Below are positions 56,138 through 64,000 of a stretch of 64,000 nucleotides of DNA, one piece after another. Each line of letters opens with the position of its first letter. Within the stretch, counting starts at the first letter, position 1. The notes below the pieces were generated by a model. It did no database searches and was not told where the DNA came from. It saw only the letters and a program-made list of their open reading frames with translations. The position numbers and the translations under genes are program-made. This DNA comes from Flavobacterium pectinovorum (GTDB lineage Bacteria; Bacteroidota; Bacteroidia; Flavobacteriales; Flavobacteriaceae), in NCBI RefSeq assembly GCF_900142715.1, contig NZ_FRBX01000002.1, positions 918,516-982,515 on the forward strand, in the 5' to 3' direction.

Positions 56138-56744
56138 AATTTATTTTTTATTCTACTCAGTTATAAGCTTTTATTCTTTCTTTTTGTTTTTTCTGTTTAT
56201 TTTTTTTTGAATAAAATTCATGATCTAGCTGTGAAAAGTTGTAGGTTGTTTTTGTTTTGTAAAAGTATATAATTATTTGATTTATAAGTGATTATAAAAT
56301 ATTTATTATTGTTGTTTTGTAAGATTGTTTTATGATTTTGTCATCTTTTTGCTCAAAAACAAAATATTTGATAAAAATTTAAGAATTTTCTCCGCTATTA
56401 TTATCAAATAGTTAATTTTTATACAGGTTCAGGTTAATTTTTGTTGATAAAAAGTGTTATTCAACGTTTATCTTGGTAGTTTGTCGACGAAAGTATTTAG
56501 TATAGAGGACTTTATATAATTTCGCGACTCCAAAACTACTAATTTAATCTAAAGACAATTTTAGTCTTGAGCCTATAAATACTAATGGTCCAAACACTAC
56601 TTTCTTTTTGCATTGATTTTGACAAATCTTTTAAGAGATCTTCAAAATCCATTTCCTTTCTTTTATCGTATCTGCCCTATATGTTGAAGATCTCGTTTGA
56701 TTTTTCAACTTCTAATATTTCTATTATTCAAATTACAATTGTCT
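56138..56744. other. long AT-rich leader region of the giant repeat protein gene
   Basis: 607 bp without a recognisable gene. It is rich in T tracts and ends in the start of the large secreted protein gene. An 11-bp perfect inverted repeat, gagatcttcaa (56635-56645) with ttgaagatctc (56684-56694), lies 50 to 110 bases before the ATG and could fold in the leader RNA. No clear TAnnTTTG box with a spaced TTG was found. Confidence 0.55.
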
Positions 56745-59700
56745 ATGCGTAACTTTACTCTTAGAAAGTTTAATTCAATTAAACTACTTGCTTTTATTTT
56801 ATTTTTAATGATTAGCTATAATGCCTCAGCTCAATTTTATACTAAGCATTATATAGCGCCAGCGCCTTGGCAGTATTTTAGTAAAGCAAATGAAATTGTT
56901 ATTGCGACGAATTCAACAGCAACTGTAAATATTACCGTTTCAAAAAGTGATGGTACAGTTGTAACAACACTTATAGCTTCAAAAGGAGCACCTGCAATAT
57001 ATAGATTTGCCGGTAAACCGAGTGCAGCTCCTGCTTTTACATTTAATACAGTTTTAAATGCTGCAGGATTAATCGTTACGGGTAGTGCGCCGATATCTAT
57101 TAATTTACGAAACGTAGCTTCTGATGCTTTAGGTGGTGATGGATCTGATCAGGATATTAAAGGAAATGCAGCATTGACTAGTTTTGGTGATGCCGGAATT
57201 GGGATAAGATTTAGAGTTGGATATTACAGAGATGGTTCTCTTGGAAATTTCAATAATTACGGTGATCAACGTCCGATTTATAGTGTAATGGCAATTACAA
57301 ACGGTACAACCGTAACAATTGGAGGTGTTATAACAGCAACTTTAAATGCAGGACAAAGTTATTTATTCAAAGCAACAATTGGAACTTTAGTAGAAACTTC
57401 AAACCCGAGTGTTATGAATACTTCTGCTTTTATCGATACACCAAATGGTTGTGGAGATGGAGCTTTTAATCAAATTCCGCCAGAAGCAGTTTTAGGTTCA
57501 GAATATTTTATAGAAAGAGGAAAAGGAAACGATACGGCAGAACAAACTACTGTAATTGCAACTAAACCCAATACAAAAGTTATTGTAGATACTTATTCGG
57601 TAACCGGTGCTTTAGTATCTACAAAAACAACAACATTAGCAACAGCGGGTAGCTTTTTTACCTTTTTGAATGGTGTTTCAGGAGCTAATTTTTCAGCTTC
57701 AAGAGTTTCTGCAGATAACAATGTTGTTGTTTATTCAGGAACAGCTCAATCTTGTGAAGTTGATATTTCGACGATTGCTCCGGTCTCAGAATGTGGAGGG
57801 TCTAAATTTATAGAAACAGCAAAATTTAGAAATTACGGTACAGGTTCATTGCCTTATTTTGGATATGTTCTTTTAAAAGATGCCGTAGCAAAAGTATATG
57901 TTAATGGTGTAGATATTGAAACAAAATCAGGAGTTTCAGCACGTCATCAATTGGGAGCAACAGGATGGTATTTAATTAATTTTGAAGATACTCAAATCGG
58001 AAGCCCGGATGTTCTTTCCATATCTAGTGATGCTAAATTAACAGTTTCGATTGTACAACAAGGCGGAGGATTCTCTATGGCAGGTTTCTTTTCGAATTTT
58101 GCTGTTCAGCCAGAAGATCCAACTTTGTCTTATATTGCAGGAGGTGGTTGTACAAATAGTACAGCTATATTGTCAACACCAACCGGATTTGTTCCATACC
58201 AATGGTATTTTAATGGTACTGCAATATCAGGTGCTACCTCAAATACCTACACAGCAACTAAAACGGGTTCTTATTCTGTAGCTTCAACTTTAACATGTGG
58301 AGCTCAAACACAATCAAAGCCTGTATCCGTTACTTTGTGTACAGATTTGGGTGTTACAAAAACAGTAGACAATACAACACCATGTGTAGGATCGAATGTT
58401 GAATTTACAGTAACCTTATCCAATTTAGGAGTAAATAATGCTACAGGAGTTTCTGTAAATGATTTGCTTCCTACAGGATATACTTTTGTGAGTTCAACAC
58501 CATCCGTAGGAACTTATAATTCAGGAACAGGAGTTTGGAGTATTGGAGATATAAACGGAGGGATAGCTGTAACATTAAAAATTGTTGCCAAAGTAAATGC
58601 TAGTGGAGCTTATACTAATACTGCAGTAATTCCGGCATCTGTTTTGGATACTAATTCAGCAAATAATTCGGCTAGTATTTCAACAACGCCAAATCCTTTG
58701 CCAACAGCTTCAATAAACGGAACATTAACAGCATGTTATACAACTACATTAACAGCAGTTACCAATGCTGGTTCTCCAGCATATGTTTGGTATAAAGATA
58801 ACGTCGTAATTTCAGGACAAATATCATCTACACTAGTTGTTACAGTTGATGGAGACTATAAAGTTAAAGTCACCAATACAGCTACAACTTGCGAAAATAC
58901 TTCTGCAGTTTCAACGGTTAAAGTTAGTGATACCCAAAAACCAACAATTACCTGTCCGTCAAATGTTACGGCTGTAGCCGATGCCAATTCCTGCGCTGCT
59001 ACGGGAGTTGTTTTGGGAACACCAACAACAACTGATAACTGTACAGGCACAATCACGGTTACCAATAATGCGCCATCAAGTTTTCCAATCGGAATTACTA
59101 CGGTGACCTGGACAGCAAAAGATGCTTCAGGAAATACACAAACGTGTACACAAACGGTAACAGTTAGCGATACCCAAAAACCAACAATTACCTGTCCGTC
59201 GAATGTTACGGTTGTAGCCGATGTTAATTCATGCGCTGCTACGGGAGTTGTTTTAGGAACTCCAACAACAACGGACAACTGCACAGGAACAATCACAGTT
59301 ACCAATAACGCACCATCAAGTTTCCCAATCGGAATTACAACAGTAACCTGGACAGCAAAAGATGCTTCAGGAAATACACAAACGTGTACACAAACGGTAA
59401 CAGTTAGCGATACCCAAAAACCAACAATTACCTGTCCGTCGAATGTTACGGCTGTAGCCGATGTTAATTCATGCGCTGCTACGGGAGTTGTTTTAGGAAC
59501 TCCAACAACAACGGACAACTGCACAGGCACAATCACAGTTACCAATAATGCACCATCAAGTTTTCCAATCGGAATTACTACGGTGACTTGGACAGCAAAA
59601 GATGCTGCAGGAAATACACAAACGTGTACACAAACGGTAACAGTAAGCGATACCCAAAAACCAACAATTACCTGTCCGTCGAATGTTACGGCTGTAGCCG

Positions 59701-62700
59701 ATGTTAATTCATGCGCTGCTACGGGAGTTGTTTTAGGAACTCCAACAACAACGGACAACTGCACGGGAGCAATCACAGTTACCAATAACGCACCATCAAG
59801 TTTCCCAATCGGAATTACTACGGTGACTTGGACAGCAAAAGATGCTGCAGGAAATACGCAAACGTGTACACAAACGGTAACAGTAAGCGATACCCAAAAA
59901 CCAACAATTACCTGTCCGTCGAATGTTACGGCTGTAGCCAATGCCAATTCATGCGCTGCTACGGGAGTTGTTTTGGGAACACCAACAACAACTGACAATT
60001 GCACAGGAACAATCACAGTTACCAATAATGCACCATCAAGTTTTCCAATCGGAATTACAACAGTAACCTGGACAGCAAAAGATGCTTCAGGAAATACACA
60101 AACGTGTACACAAACGGTAACAGTTAGCGATACCCAAAAACCAACAATTACCTGTCCGTCGAATGTTACGGTTGTAGCCGATGTTAATTCATGCGCTACT
60201 ACGGGAGTTGTTTTAGGAACTCCAACAACAACGGACAATTGTACAGGAGCAATTACAGTTACCAATAATGCACCATCGAGCTTTCCAATTGGCGTTACAA
60301 CAGTAACCTGGACAGCAAAAGATGCTTCGGGAAATACACAAACGTGTACACAAATGGTAAAAGTAGTAGGTCCAATTAAAGCAAATGATGATATTATATC
60401 TTCATTTAATGGATTTTCAGGAGGAGTTGCTGTTTCAAATGTTTTAAGTAATGATCTTTTAAACTGTAACGCTGCAATTACAAGCGATGTGAATCTTACT
60501 TTAGCAAGTACTTTACCTTCTGTTTTAACTTTTAATACGACTACTGGATCAGTAACAGTTAATCCAAAAACTCCTGCTGGTACTTATTTATTTGATTATA
60601 CGATTTGTGAAAAATCAAATACAACTAATTGCAGTACAGCATCAGTTAAAATTACAGTTGTTGCTCCAGTTATCGACGCTGTTACAGAAACTACGACTTC
60701 AATCAACGGAAACACGGGAGGAACGACAACAGAATCAGTAATTACAAATGATACCTTAAACGGAAACCCGGTTGTAATCGGCACAAATCCCGGAGAAGTA
60801 AAACTAACGGGAATCACCTTTCCAACAGGATTAACCTTAAACGCAGACGGAACAGTAACAGTTGCAGTGAACACTGCTGCAGGAAACTACAATGTAGAAT
60901 ATAGCATCTGCGAGATTACCAACCCGACAAACTGTGATTCTGTAATTTCAGTGGTTGTGGTAGGAAAACCAATCATTGACGCGGTAACTGAAACTACGGC
61001 TTCAATCAATGGAAATGCAGGCGGAACGACAGCAGAATCAGTAATTACAAATGATACCCTAAACGGAAACCCGGTTGTAATCGGAACCAATCCAGGAGAA
61101 GTTAAACTAACAGGCATCACAGTTCCAACAGGATTTGTATTAAATACAGACGGAACAGTAACGGTTGCAGCTAATACTGCAGCCGGAAACTACAATATAG
61201 AATATAGCATCTGTGAGATCACCAACCAGACAAACTGTGATTCTGTAATCTCGGTGGTTGTGGTAGGAAAACCGACCATCGACGCTGTTACAGAAACTAC
61301 AGCTTCAATCAATGGAAACACAGGCGGAACAACAATTTCACTTGTAAATAATGATACTCTAAACGGAAATCCGGTTGTTATCGGAACAAATCCCGGCGAA
61401 GTTAAATTAACCGGAATCAGCGTTCCAACAGGATTAACCTTAAATGCAGACGGAACAGTAACGGTTGCAGCGAATACTGCTGCCGGAAACTATAATGTTG
61501 AATACAGCATCTGCGAGATCACTAACCCGACCAACTGTGATTCTGTAATCTCAATGGTAGTAGTTGGAAAACCAACCATTGACGCTGTTACGGAAACTAC
61601 AGCTTCAATCAATGGAAACACAGGTGGAACAACAATTTCACTTGTAAATAATGATACTCTAAACGGAAATCCGGTTGTTATTGGAACAAATCCTGGCGAA
61701 GTAAAACTAACCGGAATCACCGTTCCAACAGGATTAACCTTAAATGCAAACGGAACAGTAACTGTTGCGGCGAACACTGCTGCTGGAAACTACAATGTAG
61801 AATACAGCATCTGCGAGATCACCAACCCGACAAACTGTGATTCTGTAATTTCAGTGGTTGTGGTAGGAAAACCAACCATTGACGCGGTAACTGAAACTAC
61901 GGCTTCAATCAATGGAAATGCAGGCGGAACGACAGCAGAATCAGTAATTACAAATGATACTTTAAACGGAAATCCTATTGTAATCGGAACCAATCCCGGA
62001 GAAGTTAAATTAACCGGAATCACCGTTCCAACAGGATTAACCTTAAATGCAAACGGAACAGTAACAGTTGCAGCGAACACTGCTGCCGGAAACTATAATG
62101 TTGAATACAGCATCTGTGAGATCACCAACCCGACAAACTGTGATTCTGTGATTTCAGTGGTTGTGGTAGGAAAACCAGCCATCGACGCGGTAACTGAAAC
62201 TACAGCTTCAATCAATGGAAACACAGGAGGAACAACAGCATTGTTAACAGCTAACGATACCCTAAACGGAAACCCGGTTGTAATCGGAACCAATCCCGGA
62301 GAAGTTAAATTAACCGGCATCACCGTTCCAACAGGATTAACCTTAAACACAGACGGAACAGTAACGGTTGCAGCGAACACTGCTGCCGGAAACTATAATG
62401 TAGAATACAGCATCTGTGAGATCACCAACCCGACAAACTGTGATTCTGTAATTTCAGTGGTTGTGGTAGGAAAACCAGCCATCGACGCGGTAACTGAAAC
62501 TACAGCTTCAATCAATGGAAACACAGGAGGAACAACAGCATTGTTAACAGCTAACGATACCCTAAACGGAAACCCGGTTGTAATCGGAACCAATCCCGGA
62601 GAAGTTAAACTAACGGGAATCACCGTTCCAACAGGATTGACATTAAACACAGACGGAACAGTAACGGTTGCAGTGAACACTGCTGCCGGAAACTACAATG

Positions 62701-64000
62701 TGGAATACAGAATCTGCGAGATCACCAACCCGACAAACTGTGATTCTGTAATCTCAGTAATTGTAGTTGGAAAACCAACCATTGATGCGGTAACCGAAAC
62801 TACGGCTTCAATCAATGGAAACATGGGAGGAACTACAACAGAATCAGTAATTACAAATGATACCCTAAACGGAAATCCTATTGTAATCGGAACCAATCCC
62901 GGAGAAGTTAAATTAACTGGAATCACCGTTCCAACAGGATTAACCTTAAATGCAAACGGAACAGTAACTGTTGCGGCGAACACTGCTGCCGGAAACTATA
63001 ACGTAGAATATAGTATCTGCGAGATCACCAACCCGACAAACTGTGATTCTGTAATTTCAGTGGTTGTGGTAGGAAAACCAACCATTGACGCGGTAACTGA
63101 AACTACGGCTTCAATCAACGGAAATGCAGGAGGAATAACAATTTCACTTGTAAATAATGATACCCTAAACGGAAATCCGGTTGTTATTGGAACAAACCCT
63201 GGCGAAGTAAAACTAACCGGAATCACCGTTCCAACAGGATTGACATTAAACGCAGACGGAACAGTAACAGTTGCAGCCAATACCGCTGCCGGAAACTACA
63301 ATGTGGAATACAGCATCTGCGAGATTACCAACCCAACAAACTGTGATTCTGTAATCTCGGTGGTGGTAGTTGGAAAACCAGCCATTGATGCGGTAACCGA
63401 AACTACGGCTTCAATCAATGGAAATGCAGGTGGAACGACAGCAGAATCAGTAATTACAAATGATACTTTAAACGGAAATCCGGTTGTTATTGGAACAAAT
63501 CCTGGCGAAGTAAAACTAACGGGAATCACCGTTCCAACAGGATTAACCTTAAACGCAGACGGAACAGTAACGGTTGCAGCGAATACTCCGGAAAATGATT
63601 ATGAAATAGAATATAGTATCTGTGAAATTACAAACCCAACTAATTGTGATGTTGTAAAAAGTATTGTTACTGTTACAGGCGGTGTATTAATCGCAAACCC
63701 TGATGAAGTAGCTTCAGTAGTTGCTACAAACCAGCCACAAACTGTGGTAAATGTTTTTGACAATGATACAAACAACGGCATCGCTGTTGTACCAAATGAC
63801 GTCAACTTAACAATAGCAACAGCAGATCCAACAGGATTTTTAACTTTAAACCCTGACGGAACCGTAACCTTGGGAGGAAACGCACCTTCAGGAATTTATG
63901 AAATCGTGTATCAAATCTGTGAGAAACTAAACCCGACAAATTGCAGCTCTGCTTCAGTAAAAGTAACAGTTGGCACACCAGTTATCAATGCAGTTGAAGA
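56745..64000 (+). CDS. giant secreted repeat protein with HYR domains (adhesin-like, N-terminal 2418 residues)
   Basis: The reading frame is open to the window end with no stop. Signal peptide residues 1-29 (SYNASA, then Q). Residues about 31-480 resemble an IgGFc-binding-like N-terminal domain (EYFIERGKGNDTAEQTT). Two Ig-like segments flank a DUF11 domain (about 533-644). Six HYR domains of 80 residues occupy 727-1206, followed by one diverged repeat (1207-1309), ten repeats of 100-101 residues (1310-2314), and a further diverged repeat to the edge. Such proteins are usually large surface adhesins of the type IX secretion system with a C-terminal sorting domain, which would lie outside the window. 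Each 100-residue repeat has a Cys pair in SICEITNPTNCDS. Confidence 0.92.
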   Translation, partial: MRNFTLRKFNSIKLLAFILFLMISYNASAQFYTKHYIAPAPWQYFSKANEIVIATNSTATVNITVSKSDGTVVTTLIASKGAPAIYRFAGKPSAAPAFTFNTVLNAAGLIVTGSAPISINLRNVASDALGGDGSDQDIKGNAALTSFGDAGIGIRFRVGYYRDGSLGNFNNYGDQRPIYSVMAITNGTTVTIGGVITATLNAGQSYLFKATIGTLVETSNPSVMNTSAFIDTPNGCGDGAFNQIPPEAVLGSEYFIERGKGNDTAEQTTVIATKPNTKVIVDTYSVTGALVSTKTTTLATAGSFFTFLNGVSGANFSASRVSADNNVVVYSGTAQSCEVDISTIAPVSECGGSKFIETAKFRNYGTGSLPYFGYVLLKDAVAKVYVNGVDIETKSGVSARHQLGATGWYLINFEDTQIGSPDVLSISSDAKLTVSIVQQGGGFSMAGFFSNFAVQPEDPTLSYIAGGGCTNSTAILSTPTGFVPYQWYFNGTAISGATSNTYTATKTGSYSVASTLTCGAQTQSKPVSVTLCTDLGVTKTVDNTTPCVGSNVEFTVTLSNLGVNNATGVSVNDLLPTGYTFVSSTPSVGTYNSGTGVWSIGDINGGIAVTLKIVAKVNASGAYTNTAVIPASVLDTNSANNSASISTTPNPLPTASINGTLTACYTTTLTAVTNAGSPAYVWYKDNVVISGQISSTLVVTVDGDYKVKVTNTATTCENTSAVSTVKVSDTQKPTITCPSNVTAVADANSCAATGVVLGTPTTTDNCTGTITVTNNAPSSFPIGITTVTWTAKDASGNTQTCTQTVTVSDTQKPTITCPSNVTVVADVNSCAATGVVLGTPTTTDNCTGTITVTNNAPSSFPIGITTVTWTAKDASGNTQTCTQTVTVSDTQKPTITCPSNVTAVADVNSCAATGVVLGTPTTTDNCTGTITVTNNAPSSFPIGITTVTWTAKDAAGNTQTCTQTVTVSDTQKPTITCPSNVTAVADVNSCAATGVVLGTPTTTDNCTGAITVTNNAPSSFPIGITTVTWTAKDAAGNTQTCTQTVTVSDTQKPTITCPSNVTAVANANSCAATGVVLGTPTTTDNCTGTITVTNNAPSSFPIGITTVTWTAKDASGNTQTCTQTVTVSDTQKPTITCPSNVTVVADVNSCATTGVVLGTPTTTDNCTGAITVTNNAPSSFPIGVTTVTWTAKDASGNTQTCTQMVKVVGPIKANDDIISSFNGFSGGVAVSNVLSNDLLNCNAAITSDVNLTLASTLPSVLTFNTTTGSVTVNPKTPAGTYLFDYTICEKSNTTNCSTASVKITVVAPVIDAVTETTTSINGNTGGTTTESVITNDTLNGNPVVIGTNPGEVKLTGITFPTGLTLNADGTVTVAVNTAAGNYNVEYSICEITNPTNCDSVISVVVVGKPIIDAVTETTASINGNAGGTTAESVITNDTLNGNPVVIGTNPGEVKLTGITVPTGFVLNTDGTVTVAANTAAGNYNIEYSICEITNQTNCDSVISVVVVGKPTIDAVTETTASINGNTGGTTISLVNNDTLNGNPVVIGTNPGEVKLTGISVPTGLTLNADGTVTVAANTAAGNYNVEYSICEITNPTNCDSVISMVVVGKPTIDAVTETTASINGNTGGTTISLVNNDTLNGNPVVIGTNPGEVKLTGITVPTGLTLNANGTVTVAANTAAGNYNVEYSICEITNPTNCDSVISVVVVGKPTIDAVTETTASINGNAGGTTAESVITNDTLNGNPIVIGTNPGEVKLTGITVPTGLTLNANGTVTVAANTAAGNYNVEYSICEITNPTNCDSVISVVVVGKPAIDAVTETTASINGNTGGTTALLTANDTLNGNPVVIGTNPGEVKLTGITVPTGLTLNTDGTVTVAANTAAGNYNVEYSICEITNPTNCDSVISVVVVGKPAIDAVTETTASINGNTGGTTALLTANDTLNGNPVVIGTNPGEVKLTGITVPTGLTLNTDGTVTVAVNTAAGNYNVEYRICEITNPTNCDSVISVIVVGKPTIDAVTETTASINGNMGGTTTESVITNDTLNGNPIVIGTNPGEVKLTGITVPTGLTLNANGTVTVAANTAAGNYNVEYSICEITNPTNCDSVISVVVVGKPTIDAVTETTASINGNAGGITISLVNNDTLNGNPVVIGTNPGEVKLTGITVPTGLTLNADGTVTVAANTAAGNYNVEYSICEITNPTNCDSVISVVVVGKPAIDAVTETTASINGNAGGTTAESVITNDTLNGNPVVIGTNPGEVKLTGITVPTGLTLNADGTVTVAANTPENDYEIEYSICEITNPTNCDVVKSIVTVTGGVLIANPDEVASVVATNQPQTVVNVFDNDTNNGIAVVPNDVNLTIATADPTGFLTLNPDGTVTLGGNAPSGIYEIVYQICEKLNPTNCSSASVKVTVGTPVINAVE
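58923..60362 (+). repeat. six tandem 240-bp repeats encoding HYR domains
   Basis: Copies begin at 58923, 59163, 59403, 59643, 59883 and 60123, each exactly 240 bp and in frame. Each encodes VSDTQKPTITCPSNVT and, further on, SFPIGITTVTWTAKDASGN, with four cysteines per unit. The copies differ only at scattered sites, mostly synonymous, which points to recent expansion or homogenisation. Confidence 0.95.
60672..63686 (+). repeat. ten tandem 300/303-bp repeats with three exchangeable sub-types
   Basis: Units begin at 60672, 60975, 61278, 61578, 61878, 62181, 62481, 62781, 63084 and 63384. All share IDAVTETT and PGEVKLTGI, but residues about 17-27 of each unit come in three forms: type A ESVITNDTLNG (101 residues), type B ISLVNNDTLNG (100) and type C ALLTANDTLNG (100). 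The order is A A B B A C C A B A. The last unit is diverged at its C-terminal side. Confidence 0.92.

Noticed and set aside
58856..60265. Long open frame of 469 codons on the minus strand
   Set aside because: It is antisense to the six HYR repeats. Its own 80-residue repeat only mirrors the coding repeat on the plus strand, where the frame is open from 56745 to the window end with a signal peptide and HYR motifs.
58923..63686. Regular repeats that might be read as a CRISPR array
   Set aside because: The units are 240 or 300 bp, contiguous, in frame and coding, without short repeats separated by unique spacers.
60596..63805. Series of minus-strand frames of about 70-96 codons
   Set aside because: These are shadows of the 300-bp repeats. 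They recur once per unit with the same sequence, and the plus strand has the continuous frame.

Overview
The window is a stretch of chromosome from a Bacteroidetes bacterium, almost certainly a Flavobacterium or close relative. The reasons are the low G+C content, the promoters of the TTG-N17 to 23-TAnnTTTG type, the alternative complex III (act) operon joined to a cytochrome oxidase, ribosomal protein S2 with an Ala/Glu-rich tail, a DUF2723 membrane protein, and a giant secreted HYR-repeat protein. Most of the window is conserved housekeeping sequence. Accessory features lie between these blocks.

Layout. 1-7105 (minus): a TPP-riboswitch-controlled thiamine operon, in transcription order thiS, thiC, a second ThiE/TenI-like gene, thiD, thiE, thiG, a GxxExxY gene inside a 54-bp inverted repeat, thiH, and a ThiF/MoeB gene cut by the window edge. 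7161-9823 (minus): DNA-3-methyladenine glycosylase, two lipoproteins and a queuosine-precursor transporter. 10008-12107 (plus): an M3 oligopeptidase. 12177-15164 (minus): rplM-rpsI-rpsB-tsf. 15284-16869 (minus): two exported ferritin-like proteins, divergent from a LacI-type regulator. 18182-21022 (minus): polA. 21092-24425: a MITE-like repeat, then a two-component system flanked by two paralogous small basic secreted proteins that share the same operator-promoter layout. 24506-30153: metallophosphoesterase, a thioredoxin-fold protein without CxxC, polysaccharide deacetylase and DUF2723 protein. 30348-30815: two complete tandem tRNA-Gln transcription units. 30976-34574: AraC regulator, aldehyde dehydrogenase, an orphan double-glycine-leader peptide and a tandem universal stress protein. 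34658-39414 (plus): rimP-nusA-infB. 39745-40475: a decayed class A acid phosphatase. 40621-41010 (minus): SPOR protein. 41112-52676 (plus): actABCDEF-coxBA. 52834-56137 (plus): ruvB, a cytochrome P450 and queG. 56745-64000 (plus): the first 2418 codons of a secreted repeat protein, open at the window end.

How the parts work together. The thi operon makes both halves of thiamine: ThiC the pyrimidine, ThiS/ThiF/ThiG/ThiH the thiazole, then ThiD and ThiE for phosphorylation and coupling. The operon is switched by TPP, and an 8-bp repeat over the thiS start codon suggests translational control. The act-cox operon encodes a menaquinol-oxidising complex III substitute and the terminal oxidase it feeds. 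The best candidate for an undescribed system is the two-component pair at 21981-24000. The two small Lys/Ala-rich exported proteins on either side each have two 9-bp direct repeats, 11 bp apart, placed exactly 8 bp before the TAnnTTTG box. This suggests a self-contained response-regulator and effector module.
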